From Nonomuraea ceibae (GTDB lineage Bacteria; Actinomycetota; Actinomycetes; Streptosporangiales; Streptosporangiaceae), in contig NZ_JAHKRO010000084.1 of the NCBI RefSeq assembly GCF_019396325.1, forward strand, positions 1 through 43,170: a stretch of DNA of 43,170 nt, read 5' to 3'. A program made the translations under genes and the position numbers. The notes beneath the pieces are model-generated. The model made no database searches. It worked only from the letters and a program-made list of their open reading frames with translations, and had not been told where the DNA came from. Positions 23,562 to 32,236 of this stretch are shown here, in pieces (the stretch's first letter is position 1; the number at the start of each line of letters is the position of its first letter).

Positions 23562-24319
23562 GGGCGCGTACCGAAGGGGTCGACCCGCACACCCTGGCGG
23601 GCGCCTATGCGCTGGACGCCGTCGACGACGTGGCGGAGCGGCGGCGGTTCGAGCGGCATCTGGCCGCGTGCGGCGAGTGTGAGCAGGAGATCGCGACGCT
23701 GACCGAGACGGTCGCGCTCCTCGGCGCGGCGGTCGCCACCGACCCTCCGACCGGCCTGCGGGCGCGGGTGCTGGCCGAGATCGAGCAGGTACGGCAGCTT
23801 CCCCCGTCAGTGGTTGCGGTGGCGCATGCTCGCCGGGCATGGCGGGTCGCGTGGCGGCCATGGCTGGCGGCTGTGGGCGCGGCGGCGGCGCTGGCCGTTA
23901 CGGCAGTACTCGGGGCGGCCACGATCGAGGCCCGGCACGAGCTGGACCAGGCCAGACACGCCGAGCAGCGCATCACTGCGGTGCTGACGGCCGGTGATGC
24001 GCGGACGGTCACTGCCCCGGCCGCCGGCCGGGACGGGCGCGGCACGGTGGTGGTGTCACGTTCGCAGGGCGCGATGGTGTTCTGGGCGGCCGGCTTGGGT
24101 GAGCCACCCCAGGGGCGGGTCTACCAGTTGTGGCGGATCGCGCCGGGGCGGATCACCTCGGCCGGCCTGCTGGCCTCCAGCGGCTCCGGCGGCACCGTGC
24201 CGGTGCTGGCCGCCACCGGGGCCGAGGTGGGCCGGGTCGGGGTCACCGTGGAGCCGGCCGGTGGTTCGCGGCAGCCGACCACCACGCCGTTGCTGGTGGT
24301 GGAGGTGCCCGCAGCCTGA
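23558..24319 (+). CDS. rskA: RskA-family transmembrane anti-sigma factor
   Basis: 253 residues. The cytoplasmic N-terminal anti-sigma domain has the zinc-binding-type motif HLAACGECEQEI (HxxxCxxC). A single membrane helix is near residues 105-125 (AAVGAAAALAVTAVLGAATI). The extracytoplasmic RskA domain has VYQLWRIAPGRITSAGLLAS and the closing TVEPAGGSRQPTTTPLLVVE. It would hold SigK at the membrane and release it on a redox or proteolytic signal. Start overlaps the sigK stop, so the two are translationally coupled. Confidence 0.92.
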   Translation: MRARTEGVDPHTLAGAYALDAVDDVAERRRFERHLAACGECEQEIATLTETVALLGAAVATDPPTGLRARVLAEIEQVRQLPPSVVAVAHARRAWRVAWRPWLAAVGAAAALAVTAVLGAATIEARHELDQARHAEQRITAVLTAGDARTVTAPAAGRDGRGTVVVSRSQGAMVFWAAGLGEPPQGRVYQLWRIAPGRITSAGLLASSGSGGTVPVLAATGAEVGRVGVTVEPAGGSRQPTTTPLLVVEVPAA

Positions 24320-24345
24320 TCCCGGACACTGGGGGAAGCCGGCAC

Positions 24346-24373
24346 CCATCCGTTTCGCAGGTGGCTCCGAAGC
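24346..24373 (+). promoter_or_regulatory. SigK-type promoter of the molybdoenzyme gene
   Basis: CCATCC (24346-24351), 16 bases, CGAAGC (24368-24373). Predicted transcription start is about 24379-24380, coinciding with the GTG at 24380, so this mRNA may be leaderless. Confidence 0.7.
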
Positions 24374-24379
24374 ACTGAT

Positions 24380-25942
24380 GTGACTGGTGAGAACCGAACC
24401 CGCGTCGTGGCGGCCTCCTTCGGCGTGGCGGCCGCGGCCCTGGCCCTCGGCATGGCGGAGCTGACCGCCGCGCTGATCGAGCGGCCTGCGGCCGGTCCGC
24501 TGCCCGCCGCGGGAGCGGTGTTCGTCGACCTGAGCCCGGCGTGGCTGCAGGACTTCGCCATCCGCACCTTCGGCGCCCAGGACAAGCTCGTCCTGTTCCT
24601 GGGATTGACGGTGGTAGTCGTGGCTGGGGCCTCAGCCATCGGGGCAGCCGCGCCCCGGCGACCGCGCCTGGCCATCGGAGCCCTTGTCGGGCTCGCAGCG
24701 CTCGCCGGGGCCGCCGCACTGTCACGGCCGGGCTCCCTCCGGGTGGACGTCCTGCCTGCCGCGGTGGGGGCGATGGGCGGGACGCTCGCCCTGCTGTACG
24801 CCCGCAGAACACCCCCCGGAAACCGGGCCACGCTGGGCGACCTCGTCCGCCACGACAGCCCCGCCCTCGCCGGCGGGGCCGATCGGCGGGCCCTGCTTAC
24901 ACGGGGAGCCGCGATGCTCGGTGTGGCCGTCCTAGCCGGCGGCGCGGGCCGGGCGATCACCTCCGCCCGCCAAGGCGCCGCCGACGGCCGCGCTCTGGTG
25001 CTGCCCGGCCCGGCCGACCCGGCCAGGCCACTGCCCGCCGGGGCGGATCTGAACGTGCCGGGGCTCGGCCCGTTCACCACTCCCGGCGACGCCTTCTACC
25101 GGGTCGACACCGCGCTGGTCATCCCGCGCGTACCGCACCACGAGTGGACTCTGCGAGTACACGGCATGGTCGATCGCCCGGCCGAACTCACTTTCGCCGA
25201 CCTGCTCACAAGACCGCTCACCGAGCGTGACATCACGCTGACCTGCGTATCCAACGAGGTCGGTGGCCCCTACGCCGGGCACGCCCGCTGGCTCGGTATC
25301 GATCTGGCGACCCTGCTGCGCGAGGCCGGCGTCCAGGCCGGCGCGGATCAGATCCTGTCGCGCTCGGCGGACGGCTGGACCGCCTCCACCGCACTGGAGA
25401 CCGTGCTGGACGGGCGCGACGCGCTGCTGGCCGTCGCGATGAACGGCCGGCCGCTGCCTCCCGTGCACGGCTTTCCGGCACGGATGATCGTGCCCGGCCT
25501 GTACGGGTACGTCTCGGCCACCAAATGGGTCACCGAGCTCAAGCTGACCCGGTTCACCGACGAGCGCGCGTACTGGACCCGGCGCGGCTGGGCCGAACAG
25601 GCGCCGATCAAGACCGCCTCCCGCATCGAGGTGCCCAAGCCGTTCGCCGAGGTGCCCGCCGGGCCCGTCACCATCGCCGGCACGGCGTGGGCCCAACACC
25701 GCGGCATCGCCGCCGTCGAGCTCCGCGTCGACGGCGGCGCCTGGTGGCAGGCCGGCCTGGCCGCCTCCGCAGGCCCCGACACCTGGCGGCAGTGGCGGAC
25801 GACCTGGCAGGCCACGCCCGGCCAGCACCGGCTCGAAGTCCGCGCCACCGACGCCACCGGTCACACCCAGCCGGCCGAACGCGTGCCGCCGCACCCCGAC
25901 GGCGCCACCGGCTGGCACTCGGTCCTGGTGACCGTCCCCTGA
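24380..25942 (+). CDS. Membrane-anchored sulfite-oxidase-like molybdopterin oxidoreductase
   Basis: 520 residues. Four to five N-terminal membrane helices (about 10-30, 70-90, 97-115, 122-140 and 176-196) precede a molybdopterin-binding domain. That domain contains RVPHHEWTLRVHGMVDRPAE and the molybdenum-ligand cysteine in TLTCVSNEVGGPYAGHARWL. It then has VHGFPARMIVPGLYGYVSAT, followed by the immunoglobulin-like Mo-co dimerisation domain (about 420-515). Family members oxidise sulfite or reduce oxidised methionine. In SigK loci such an enzyme probably serves cell-envelope redox repair. GTG 24380 is directly at the predicted transcription start; an overlapping ATG at 24378 is in another frame. 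Confidence 0.9.
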   Translation: MTGENRTRVVAASFGVAAAALALGMAELTAALIERPAAGPLPAAGAVFVDLSPAWLQDFAIRTFGAQDKLVLFLGLTVVVVAGASAIGAAAPRRPRLAIGALVGLAALAGAAALSRPGSLRVDVLPAAVGAMGGTLALLYARRTPPGNRATLGDLVRHDSPALAGGADRRALLTRGAAMLGVAVLAGGAGRAITSARQGAADGRALVLPGPADPARPLPAGADLNVPGLGPFTTPGDAFYRVDTALVIPRVPHHEWTLRVHGMVDRPAELTFADLLTRPLTERDITLTCVSNEVGGPYAGHARWLGIDLATLLREAGVQAGADQILSRSADGWTASTALETVLDGRDALLAVAMNGRPLPPVHGFPARMIVPGLYGYVSATKWVTELKLTRFTDERAYWTRRGWAEQAPIKTASRIEVPKPFAEVPAGPVTIAGTAWAQHRGIAAVELRVDGGAWWQAGLAASAGPDTWRQWRTTWQATPGQHRLEVRATDATGHTQPAERVPPHPDGATGWHSVLVTVP

Positions 25943-25983
25943 TCTCCCCTCAACGTCCATCCGCACCACCTCACAGGAGAAAC

Positions 25984-26616
25984 ATGAACATCCGTCACGC
26001 CGTCACCGGGCTGCCCGTCCTCGCCCTGGCCCTCACCATCACCGCGATCAGCTCCGGCGCCCACGCCACAGCAGAGCCCACCACGGAGCCCGCCGGGGCG
26101 ACCGCCGTGAGCGCGCCGAGCGCGAAGCAGGCGACGGCCGCCCGGCGCCCGTTCGGCCCGGCCTGCTCGGCCGTGCCCAAGACGGGCAAAGGCAGCTTCA
26201 CCGAGATGGCCGCCGACCCGGTGGCCACCGCAGCCTCCAACAACCCCGCGCTGTCCACGCTGGTCACCGCGGTGAAGAAGGCGGGCCTGGTCGACACGCT
26301 CAACGGCGCCGCCGGCATCACCGTCTTCGCACCCACCAACCAGGCCTTCGCCAAGATTCCCAAGAAGACGCTGAACAAGGTCCTGGCCAACAAGAAGAAG
26401 CTCACCAGCATCCTCACCTACCACGTGGTCCAGGGCCGCAAGACACCCGCCGACCTGCGACGCGGCAGCTTCACCACGCTGCAGGGCGGCAAAATCACCA
26501 CCAGCGGCACCGGATCCACGTACCAGGTCAACGGCGCGCGGGTCGTGTGCGGCAATGTGCCCACCCGCAACGCCACCGTCTACATCATCGACACCGTTCT
26601 CATGCCCAAGAAGTAG
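25984..26616 (+). CDS. Secreted fasciclin (FAS1) domain protein, MPT70-like
   Basis: 210 residues. A Sec signal peptide (about 1-30, …SSGAHATA) has no lipobox cysteine. After a low-complexity linker rich in Ala/Thr/Pro, one FAS1 domain (about 75-210) carries H1 motif GITVFAPTNQAFAKIPKKTL and H2-like SILTYHVVQGRKTPADL. Two cysteines (PACSAV and VVCGNV) probably form a disulfide. FAS1 proteins mediate adhesion. ATG 25984 follows CAGGAGAAAC. It follows the molybdoenzyme by 41 bases and is probably co-transcribed. Confidence 0.92.
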   Translation: MNIRHAVTGLPVLALALTITAISSGAHATAEPTTEPAGATAVSAPSAKQATAARRPFGPACSAVPKTGKGSFTEMAADPVATAASNNPALSTLVTAVKKAGLVDTLNGAAGITVFAPTNQAFAKIPKKTLNKVLANKKKLTSILTYHVVQGRKTPADLRRGSFTTLQGGKITTSGTGSTYQVNGARVVCGNVPTRNATVYIIDTVLMPKK

Positions 26617-26641
26617 CCATCCGGCGGGCCCGCCGGATGGC
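26616..26641 (+). terminator. Hairpin between the two fasciclin genes
   Basis: The segment is a perfect 26-base palindrome with arms GCCATCCGGCGGG and CCCGCCGGATGGC, starting at the last base of the stop codon. It can form an 11-bp stem. It may terminate or attenuate transcription so that the second fasciclin gene is expressed at a lower level. Confidence 0.75.
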
Positions 26642-26689
26642 GGGCCCGCTCGTTCCCCCACATCACGCCGACAAGGACCCAGAACCGAA

Positions 26690-27343
26690 ATGATCACGAA
26701 CAAGCGCGCCACTGCCACCCTGCCCCTGATCGCCCTGGCCGTGTCCATGACGATGTCGCTGAGCGCCTGCGGCCAGACCGACGCGGGCGCGGCTCCCTCC
26801 GCCTCCCCGACCAGCAGCGCACCGTCCGCCTCTCCATCTGTCTCACCGTCCGCATCTCCGTCGGCCGCCGCGGCTCCGTTCGGCCCGGCCTGCTCGGCCG
26901 TCCCCGCCTCCGGCGAGGGCAGCTTCACCGGCATGGCCGACGACCCGGTGGCCACCGCCGCCTCCAACAACCCGGTGCTGTCCACCCTCGTCACCGCAGT
27001 ACAGAAGGCAGGGCTGGCCGACACGCTGAACGCCGCCGACGGCGTCACCGTCTTCGCCCCGACCGACGACGCCTTCGCCAAGATCCCTAAGAAGACGCTG
27101 GACAAGGTGCTGGCCGACAAGGAAGCACTGACCGGCATCCTCACCTACCACGTCGTCCAAGGCCGCCAGACGCCCGCCGACCTGGCGAACGGGACGTTCA
27201 CCACGCTGCAGGGCGGCAAGGTCACCACCAGCGGTTCAGGCGAGGACTACCGGGTCGGCGACGCCAAGGTCGTCTGCGGCGACGTCCCCACCCGCAACGC
27301 CACCGTCTACATCATCGACACCGTTCTCATGCCCGCCAAATGA
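26690..27343 (+). CDS. Fasciclin (FAS1) domain lipoprotein, MPT83-like
   Basis: 217 residues. The signal peptide ends in a lipobox MSLSACGQ (C27), followed by a long Ser/Ala/Pro linker and one FAS1 domain about 75% identical by eye to the preceding gene (GVTVFAPTDDAFAKIPKKTL, YIIDTVLMPAK). It should be anchored to the outer face of the membrane, whereas its twin is secreted, the same pairing as MPT83 and MPT70. The tandem pair clearly arose by duplication. Confidence 0.92.
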   Translation: MITNKRATATLPLIALAVSMTMSLSACGQTDAGAAPSASPTSSAPSASPSVSPSASPSAAAAPFGPACSAVPASGEGSFTGMADDPVATAASNNPVLSTLVTAVQKAGLADTLNAADGVTVFAPTDDAFAKIPKKTLDKVLADKEALTGILTYHVVQGRQTPADLANGTFTTLQGGKVTTSGSGEDYRVGDAKVVCGDVPTRNATVYIIDTVLMPAK

Positions 27344-27465
27344 CGATCAGGCGGGCTGTCGGTGCGGCCGGCGGCCTATCGGGTGCTGGCCACGCCCCCC
27401 GGAACGTGTCGGACAGGCTCTGAGATCAGCCCGCTGTCCGCCGCAGAGCCACGTCAGTGTTCGGG

Positions 27466-28995
27466 TCACTTTCCCTGACGGATGAGGAAGACGCTGCCCA
27501 GGGTGCGCTGGCCGGTGGCGTCGGATGGGCGGTTGATGATGCCGGATCGGGCGGTGGCCATGACGCTTGAGCCGCCGCCGTCGAGGTTCAGGGCCTGCAC
27601 CGCGCCGAGGCGCTTCATCAGGTCGGCCGTCTGAGTGATGCTGAGGCCCTCGCTGTAGCCGTCCTGGCGGCCGTCGACGACGGCGAGGAGCAAGCGGCCG
27701 CGGCGGTCGATGCCGATCATCGAGCGCGGGTTAGCGCGCACGGTCCAGTTGTAGGTGAACGTCTGGTCGGCGTCGTCGCGCACGATGCCGTCGGCGGCGG
27801 CGTTGACCGAGATCCGCCCGTCGCGGACGAGTGTGGGGCCGACCTGGACGATCGTGGTGTCGTCGGTGAGCGGGACGTGGCGGCCGCGGCCGTCCTCGAC
27901 CCGCTCGGTGACAGTCAGCCTGCGGCCCGGCCTGGCGTTCGCCAGGAGCCAGGCGGCGCTGTCGCCGATCGCCTGGATGGTCGACCCGCCGGGCGGCACG
28001 GCGGCGCCGCGCGTGGAGTTGACCGCGAGGACCATGCCGCGGGCGTCCAGCACGGCTTCGGCCCCCTCGCCCGACGGCGGGGTGTTCCACTCCGGGGTGA
28101 AGCGGATGAGCTCGCTGTCATCGGTGCATTTGAAGTCGTGCCGGGCCTTCTCGGTGGGCTGGTCGCCGCCCACGCCGCCACAGTTCCAGATCTCTCCCGG
28201 GAGCCGGTTGACGCCATCGAGCTCGACGGTTTCGCGACCGGCGCGGAGCGTCAAGTGGGCGGTGTAGGAGTCGACCTCCACCCGGCGGCCACCGTGTGTG
28301 AGCTTGATGCCGCCGCGTCCCTGGGTGGCGGTGCCGATGAGCTTGCCGTTCTTGACGTACAGGCCGGTGGGTGAGCTGTTGAGGAACCACTGGGCGTTGA
28401 TGCCCGCCACCGCGCCGGTCGAGGAGAGCAGGTCGGTGAGGGTCTCCATCTCGTTCAGGGTGGGTCCGAAGTCGGTGTCGACCGTGCCGCGGAATTCGCG
28501 GAAGTCGACGCGGAGCACGTGGACCTTCTGCGGCGCCTGCGCGTCGGTGCCGTCCTGCGCTGTGTAGCGCGTGCCTCCGGTGAAACCGGCCGCCTTGACC
28601 TTCGCCAGGCCCGCGGCGGCCTCGGCGGCGGTGTCGTACCGGCCGATGCGGACGATCCAACCGAGCGCGCCGCCTGGATGGTCGGCGAAGGCGGGCAGCA
28701 CGACCTGCTCGAGGCGCGGTTCGAAGCCCTTCGCGATCAGCGCCGCATTGACCCGGTCTGCGATCTCCCTGGAGCCCAGCCCCGTCCCGGCCCGGTCCAG
28801 CGGGCCGTCGATCGTGGCCGGCAGGTACACGTGGACGGTCCAGAAGTCGCCGGAGTCCTTCGCACCCAGCATGAGCTGCGTGAGTGTCACGCCAGGTGCC
28901 AGCCTGACGGGTTCGGGTGACGACGCTTGCGCGGCGGTGCCCGGGACCAGAAGCGTCGCGGCCGCCAGGAGAGGGAGGAAGGTCTTGTTCTTCAT
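27466..28995 (-). CDS. Secreted phosphodiester glycosidase (NAGPA domain) with SPOR-like repeat region
   Basis: 509 residues. A signal peptide (about 1-25, …TAAQA) precedes a SPOR-like segment (ALGWIVRIGRYDTAAEAAAG). A NAGPA/phosphodiester-glycosidase domain fills the C-terminal two thirds (VAGINAQWFLNSSPTGLYVK, RSMIGIDRRGRLLLAVVDGR and LMKRLGAVQALNLDGGGSSV). This family cleaves alpha-linked sugars from sugar-1-phosphodiesters, as in the mammalian uncovering enzyme, and is found on bacterial exopolysaccharide or teichoic-acid substrates. ATG 28995 follows AGGAG. It ends the sugar ABC operon (26 bases after the MalG-like gene), so its product is probably imported by that transporter. Confidence 0.88.
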   Translation of the reverse strand: MKNKTFLPLLAAATLLVPGTAAQASSPEPVRLAPGVTLTQLMLGAKDSGDFWTVHVYLPATIDGPLDRAGTGLGSREIADRVNAALIAKGFEPRLEQVVLPAFADHPGGALGWIVRIGRYDTAAEAAAGLAKVKAAGFTGGTRYTAQDGTDAQAPQKVHVLRVDFREFRGTVDTDFGPTLNEMETLTDLLSSTGAVAGINAQWFLNSSPTGLYVKNGKLIGTATQGRGGIKLTHGGRRVEVDSYTAHLTLRAGRETVELDGVNRLPGEIWNCGGVGGDQPTEKARHDFKCTDDSELIRFTPEWNTPPSGEGAEAVLDARGMVLAVNSTRGAAVPPGGSTIQAIGDSAAWLLANARPGRRLTVTERVEDGRGRHVPLTDDTTIVQVGPTLVRDGRISVNAAADGIVRDDADQTFTYNWTVRANPRSMIGIDRRGRLLLAVVDGRQDGYSEGLSITQTADLMKRLGAVQALNLDGGGSSVMATARSGIINRPSDATGQRTLGSVFLIRQGK

Positions 28996-29020
28996 TCGTG
29001 TCACTCCTATGGGGGGTGGG

Positions 29021-29854
29021 CTACTTCAGTGCGCCCTGGGTGAGTCCTGCCTGGATCTGCCGCTGGAAGATCACGTACACGACCAGCATCGGAAGGATCG
29101 TGATGCTCAGAGCGGCGAACAGCGCGCCCCAGTCGGCCTGGTTGCCGGCGGCGGTGGAGATGCTGGCGATGCCCTGGGTGAGCACCCACTTGTCCTCGGC
29201 GTCGCCGGGCAGGAGCACCAGCGGGAGCAGATACTGGTTCCACTGGCCCAGGATGTTGAAGATGGTCACGCTCACCACGGCCGGCCTGGCCATGGGGAGC
29301 ATCACCTGAAAGAAGGTCCGGGCGTGCGAGCAGCCGTCCATGAACGCCGCCTCTGCCACGCTGGTCGGCAGCGTCTTGAAGAAGGCGGCCAGAAAGAAGA
29401 TCGTGAACGGCAGCGAGTAGGCGATGTGCACCAGGATCAGCCCGGTGTGTGTGCCCAGCAGGCCGAGGTTCTTCACCACGAAGAACAGCGGCACCAGCGC
29501 CAGGAACACCGGGAAGGTGAGACCGGAGACGAACATGTAGTAGATGAACCGGTTGCCGCGGAATTCGTAGCGCGCCAGCACGTAGGCGGCCATCGAGCCG
29601 AGCAGCATGGTGCCCGCCACGCCGAAGAAGACCACGACCACACTGTTGAGCATGAATTGGCCGACGTTGGCGGTGTCCCAGGCCCTGACCCAGTTGTCCC
29701 AGCGCAGCGAGGAAGGCAGCGTGAACGGGTCGCCGAACAGCTCGCTGATGTCCTTGACCGAGCCCAGGAAGGTGAGCAGTAGCGGGATGATCACCACAAC
29801 CGCCCACAGCGCAAGCATGAAGTGGGCTATGGCGTTGAAAACTCGTGCGCCCAT
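29021..29854 (-). CDS. Carbohydrate ABC transporter permease (MalG type)
   Basis: 277 residues with six membrane helices. The cytoplasmic EAA loop (SVAEAAFMDGCSHARTFFQV) contacts the ATPase. N-terminal MLALWAVVVIIPLLLTFLGS and the final IQAGLTQGALK are typical of MalG-type subunits. Its ATG overlaps the stop of the preceding permease gene by one base. As usual in actinobacteria no ATPase gene is present; a shared MsiK-type ATPase elsewhere is expected. Confidence 0.92.
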   Translation of the reverse strand: MGARVFNAIAHFMLALWAVVVIIPLLLTFLGSVKDISELFGDPFTLPSSLRWDNWVRAWDTANVGQFMLNSVVVVFFGVAGTMLLGSMAAYVLARYEFRGNRFIYYMFVSGLTFPVFLALVPLFFVVKNLGLLGTHTGLILVHIAYSLPFTIFFLAAFFKTLPTSVAEAAFMDGCSHARTFFQVMLPMARPAVVSVTIFNILGQWNQYLLPLVLLPGDAEDKWVLTQGIASISTAAGNQADWGALFAALSITILPMLVVYVIFQRQIQAGLTQGALK

Positions 29855-30753
29855 CAGTACTCCAGCGGCTCTCGCCTGGTGACGCGCATCGTCAAGACGG
29901 TGATCGACATGATGATGAAGAACAGCACCACTCCCATTGCCGACGCGTAGCCGAAGGTGGAGTTGCCGAAGGCGTGCTGCCAGACTTGCAGGCCGAGGAC
30001 CGAGGTGACGCCGTCGGGCCCGCCGTTGTTCACCGAAAGCACCTGGACCAGGGCAAAGCCGTCCAGGACCGCGATGCCGAGATAGACCCAGGCCACCTGC
30101 ACCGTGTTGCGCAGCAGCGGCACGGTGATGCTGAAGAAGACGCGGAATCGGCCAGCGCCGTCGAGTTCGGCGGCCTCGTAGATCTCGGTCGGGATCGCCG
30201 CCATGCCGGCGGAGAACAGCACCATGTAGAAACCGACGCCCGACCAGATCATCACGCCGATGATCGACCAGAGGGCGAGGGAGGGATCGGTGAGGAAGCC
30301 CACCGGTTCGAGGCCGAGCCCCGTGATCAGCCTGTTGAGGATGCCAGACTCGTCGGGGCGGTAGACCAGCTGGAACAGCACGCCGACCGCGGCGAGCGAC
30401 AACACCTGGGGGAAGAAGAAGACCACTCGGTAGAACCCCGAGCCCCGCAGCCCTTTCGTGCGCCGTCCTGCCACGTTGAGGAGGAAAGCGAACAGCAGGG
30501 CCATGCCGAGGGTGATGAGTGGTACGGCAAGCAGCATCTGGCCGTGGTTGCGCAGGGCCTTCCAGAACATGTCGTCCTGGAAAATCCGGGCGAAGTTGTC
30601 GAGTCCCACGAAGTCGGCACCGGCCGACACGCCACGCCAGTTGGTCAGCGCGATCTGGAACGCCTGCAGGTAGGGGCCGATCACGAGGACCGCGTAGAGG
30701 GCGACGGGTGCCGCGAGGAACCCGGCGATGAACAGGAATCCGCCACGTCGCAT
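29854..30753 (-). CDS. Carbohydrate ABC transporter permease (MalF type)
   Basis: 299 residues with six membrane helices and the EAA motif IYEAAELDGAGRFRVFFSIT. Partner of the MalG-type subunit. ATG 30753 lies two bases after the stop of the binding-protein gene; a longer in-frame extension runs only through that gene and is ignored. Transport specificity is set by the binding protein; context suggests galactosides. Confidence 0.92.
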   Translation of the reverse strand: MRRGGFLFIAGFLAAPVALYAVLVIGPYLQAFQIALTNWRGVSAGADFVGLDNFARIFQDDMFWKALRNHGQMLLAVPLITLGMALLFAFLLNVAGRRTKGLRGSGFYRVVFFFPQVLSLAAVGVLFQLVYRPDESGILNRLITGLGLEPVGFLTDPSLALWSIIGVMIWSGVGFYMVLFSAGMAAIPTEIYEAAELDGAGRFRVFFSITVPLLRNTVQVAWVYLGIAVLDGFALVQVLSVNNGGPDGVTSVLGLQVWQHAFGNSTFGYASAMGVVLFFIIMSITVLTMRVTRREPLEY

Positions 30754-30755
30754 GA

Positions 30756-32138
30756 TCAGCGCTTGTACTTCTTGATCGCGGGATCCGCCTTGACCTCGTC
30801 GGCCTTCTTCTGCATCCGCTCGGTGAACTGCGCCGCTGTGGCGCGGCCGAACATGAGCGCGTTGGTGGCGTCCCTGATCTCGGTCAGCAGCGGCTGGTAC
30901 CAGCCGTTCCACCTCCAGGTGATCAGCGCGTTGGCCTCTCCGGCTGCGGCCAGGGCGTGCTGGCTGGCGAGGGTGCCGGGTGACAGGTCGAGCCCGTCCG
31001 CCGCGCCCGGCACGGTGGTGAGCCAGCCGCTGGCCTCGGTGTAGGCGCGGGCGCCTGCCTTGGAGACCATCAGGCGCATGAACTCCTGCGCGGCGGCCGG
31101 GTTCTTGCCCTTGGCGGTCGCGAACATGCTGCTGCCCAGCAGAGCGTAGACGGCGACGGCGGGGAGCTTGTCGGAAGAGGTGAGGCTGGGGGTGGGCGTC
31201 ATCGTGTACTGGAAGTCGTTGGGCGTGGTCTTCTGCTGCTCGCTCTCCAACCAGTCACCCGAGGGATAGAAGACGACTTTGCCCTGGTTCTGCCGTAGCT
31301 GCACCTCGGTGTGGATGAGCCCTTCGAAGCTTTTGTCGGAGAAGCGCGCGCCGATCTCCGCCCATGCCTCGGCGGCCTGCCTGACGCCCTCGGCCTGCCA
31401 GGCGCCGTCTTCGAGGTTGTCGATGGCGCGTGCCAGTTCGAGGCCGCCTGCTTTCACGGCTGAGGTGAGGATGGCCTCGGCCTGATAGTCGGCGGCGTTC
31501 TTCCCGGCGAAGCCGTACGGCGTGACGCCCGACTTCTTGAGCTCCTCGCACAGCTTGATGAAGGCGTCCCACGTTTTGGGCGCCTCCAGGTTGAGGTTGG
31601 CGTTGTACCAGAGGCCGAACGAGCGTGCCACGAAGGAGATCGTGTACGGCACGCCGTCCACGAGCGTGCTGTCGTACGAGCCGGGAAGCAGCGTGTCCTT
31701 GATCTTCTTGCTCGGGTCGTCGATCGAGGGCGCGTCGTAGAAGGCGGTCAGATCGAGAACCTGGCCGTCCTGAAGGAGGGCGCCGAAGTTGAGCGCATCG
31801 GCGCCGGCGTTGTCGATGAAGTCGGGCGGGTTGCCGCCGACGAATCGCGGCTGCAGGGTCTGCGCCATGCGCTCGGTCGTGGTCCGCTGGATCTTGACCT
31901 TGGGGAACTTCTTCTGGAGCAGCGGCTCGACGGACTCGGCGAGGTAGTTCGGGCTGCCGCCCTTGAAGTAGGCGAGTTCGGCGCTTCCGGTGTCCGCCAC
32001 GCCGAAGGGGTTGTCCGGCGTGACCTTGCCGGCGGGGGCCTTGCTTGCCGGCGCACTACTGTCGCCCCCGGTCATCGCGCAGCCGGTGAGCAGGCTCGCA
32101 CCGAGCATGCCCAGGGCGTGGCGTCGGGTGATGTGCAT
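30756..32138 (-). CDS. Extracellular sugar-binding lipoprotein of an ABC transporter
   Basis: 460 residues. A Tat-like RR start (MHITRRHALGMLGAS) ends in the lipobox LLTGC (C20). The solute-binding domain of the carbohydrate family 1 type has KVKIQRTTTERMAQTLQPRF, FVARSFGLWYNANLN and WLTTVPGAADGLDLSPGTLA. ATG 32138 sits close behind GGAGGAG; an in-frame extension upstream has no similarity. First gene of the leftward operon, divergent from the ROK regulator at 32237. Confidence 0.92.
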   Translation of the reverse strand: MHITRRHALGMLGASLLTGCAMTGGDSSAPASKAPAGKVTPDNPFGVADTGSAELAYFKGGSPNYLAESVEPLLQKKFPKVKIQRTTTERMAQTLQPRFVGGNPPDFIDNAGADALNFGALLQDGQVLDLTAFYDAPSIDDPSKKIKDTLLPGSYDSTLVDGVPYTISFVARSFGLWYNANLNLEAPKTWDAFIKLCEELKKSGVTPYGFAGKNAADYQAEAILTSAVKAGGLELARAIDNLEDGAWQAEGVRQAAEAWAEIGARFSDKSFEGLIHTEVQLRQNQGKVVFYPSGDWLESEQQKTTPNDFQYTMTPTPSLTSSDKLPAVAVYALLGSSMFATAKGKNPAAAQEFMRLMVSKAGARAYTEASGWLTTVPGAADGLDLSPGTLASQHALAAAGEANALITWRWNGWYQPLLTEIRDATNALMFGRATAAQFTERMQKKADEVKADPAIKKYKR

Positions 32139-32189
32139 ATCTCCTCCGAGGAGAGGAACGGGTGCACGCAGCCTAGAAGCAGGCTTGCC

Positions 32190-32230
32190 ATAATTCAATC
32201 CTTCGGTTGTCTAATTATTTGCGTTATCGT
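32190..32230. promoter_or_regulatory. Operator and leaderless promoter between sugar operon and ROK regulator
   Basis: ATAATT (32190-32195) and AATTAT (32213-32218) form an AT-rich interrupted palindrome typical of ROK repressors. On the plus strand TTCGGT (32202-32207) and TATCGT (32225-32230), 17 apart, predict a start at about 32237, the ROK ATG itself. On the minus strand TTAGAC and TATGGC, about 16 apart, could drive the transport operon. Confidence 0.6.
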
Positions 32231-32236
32231 TCAGCC

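Noticed and set aside
24932..25969. A 345-codon minus-strand frame opposite the molybdoenzyme
   Set aside because: Glycine/valine-rich shadow with no family motif.
25861..27144. A 427-codon minus-strand frame across both fasciclin genes
   Set aside because: Antisense shadow; the sense frames have signal peptides, a lipobox and FAS1 motifs.
28571..29782. A 403-codon plus-strand frame opposite the glycosidase and MalG genes
   Set aside because: His/Glu/Gly-rich antisense composition, spans two real genes and their gap, no motif.
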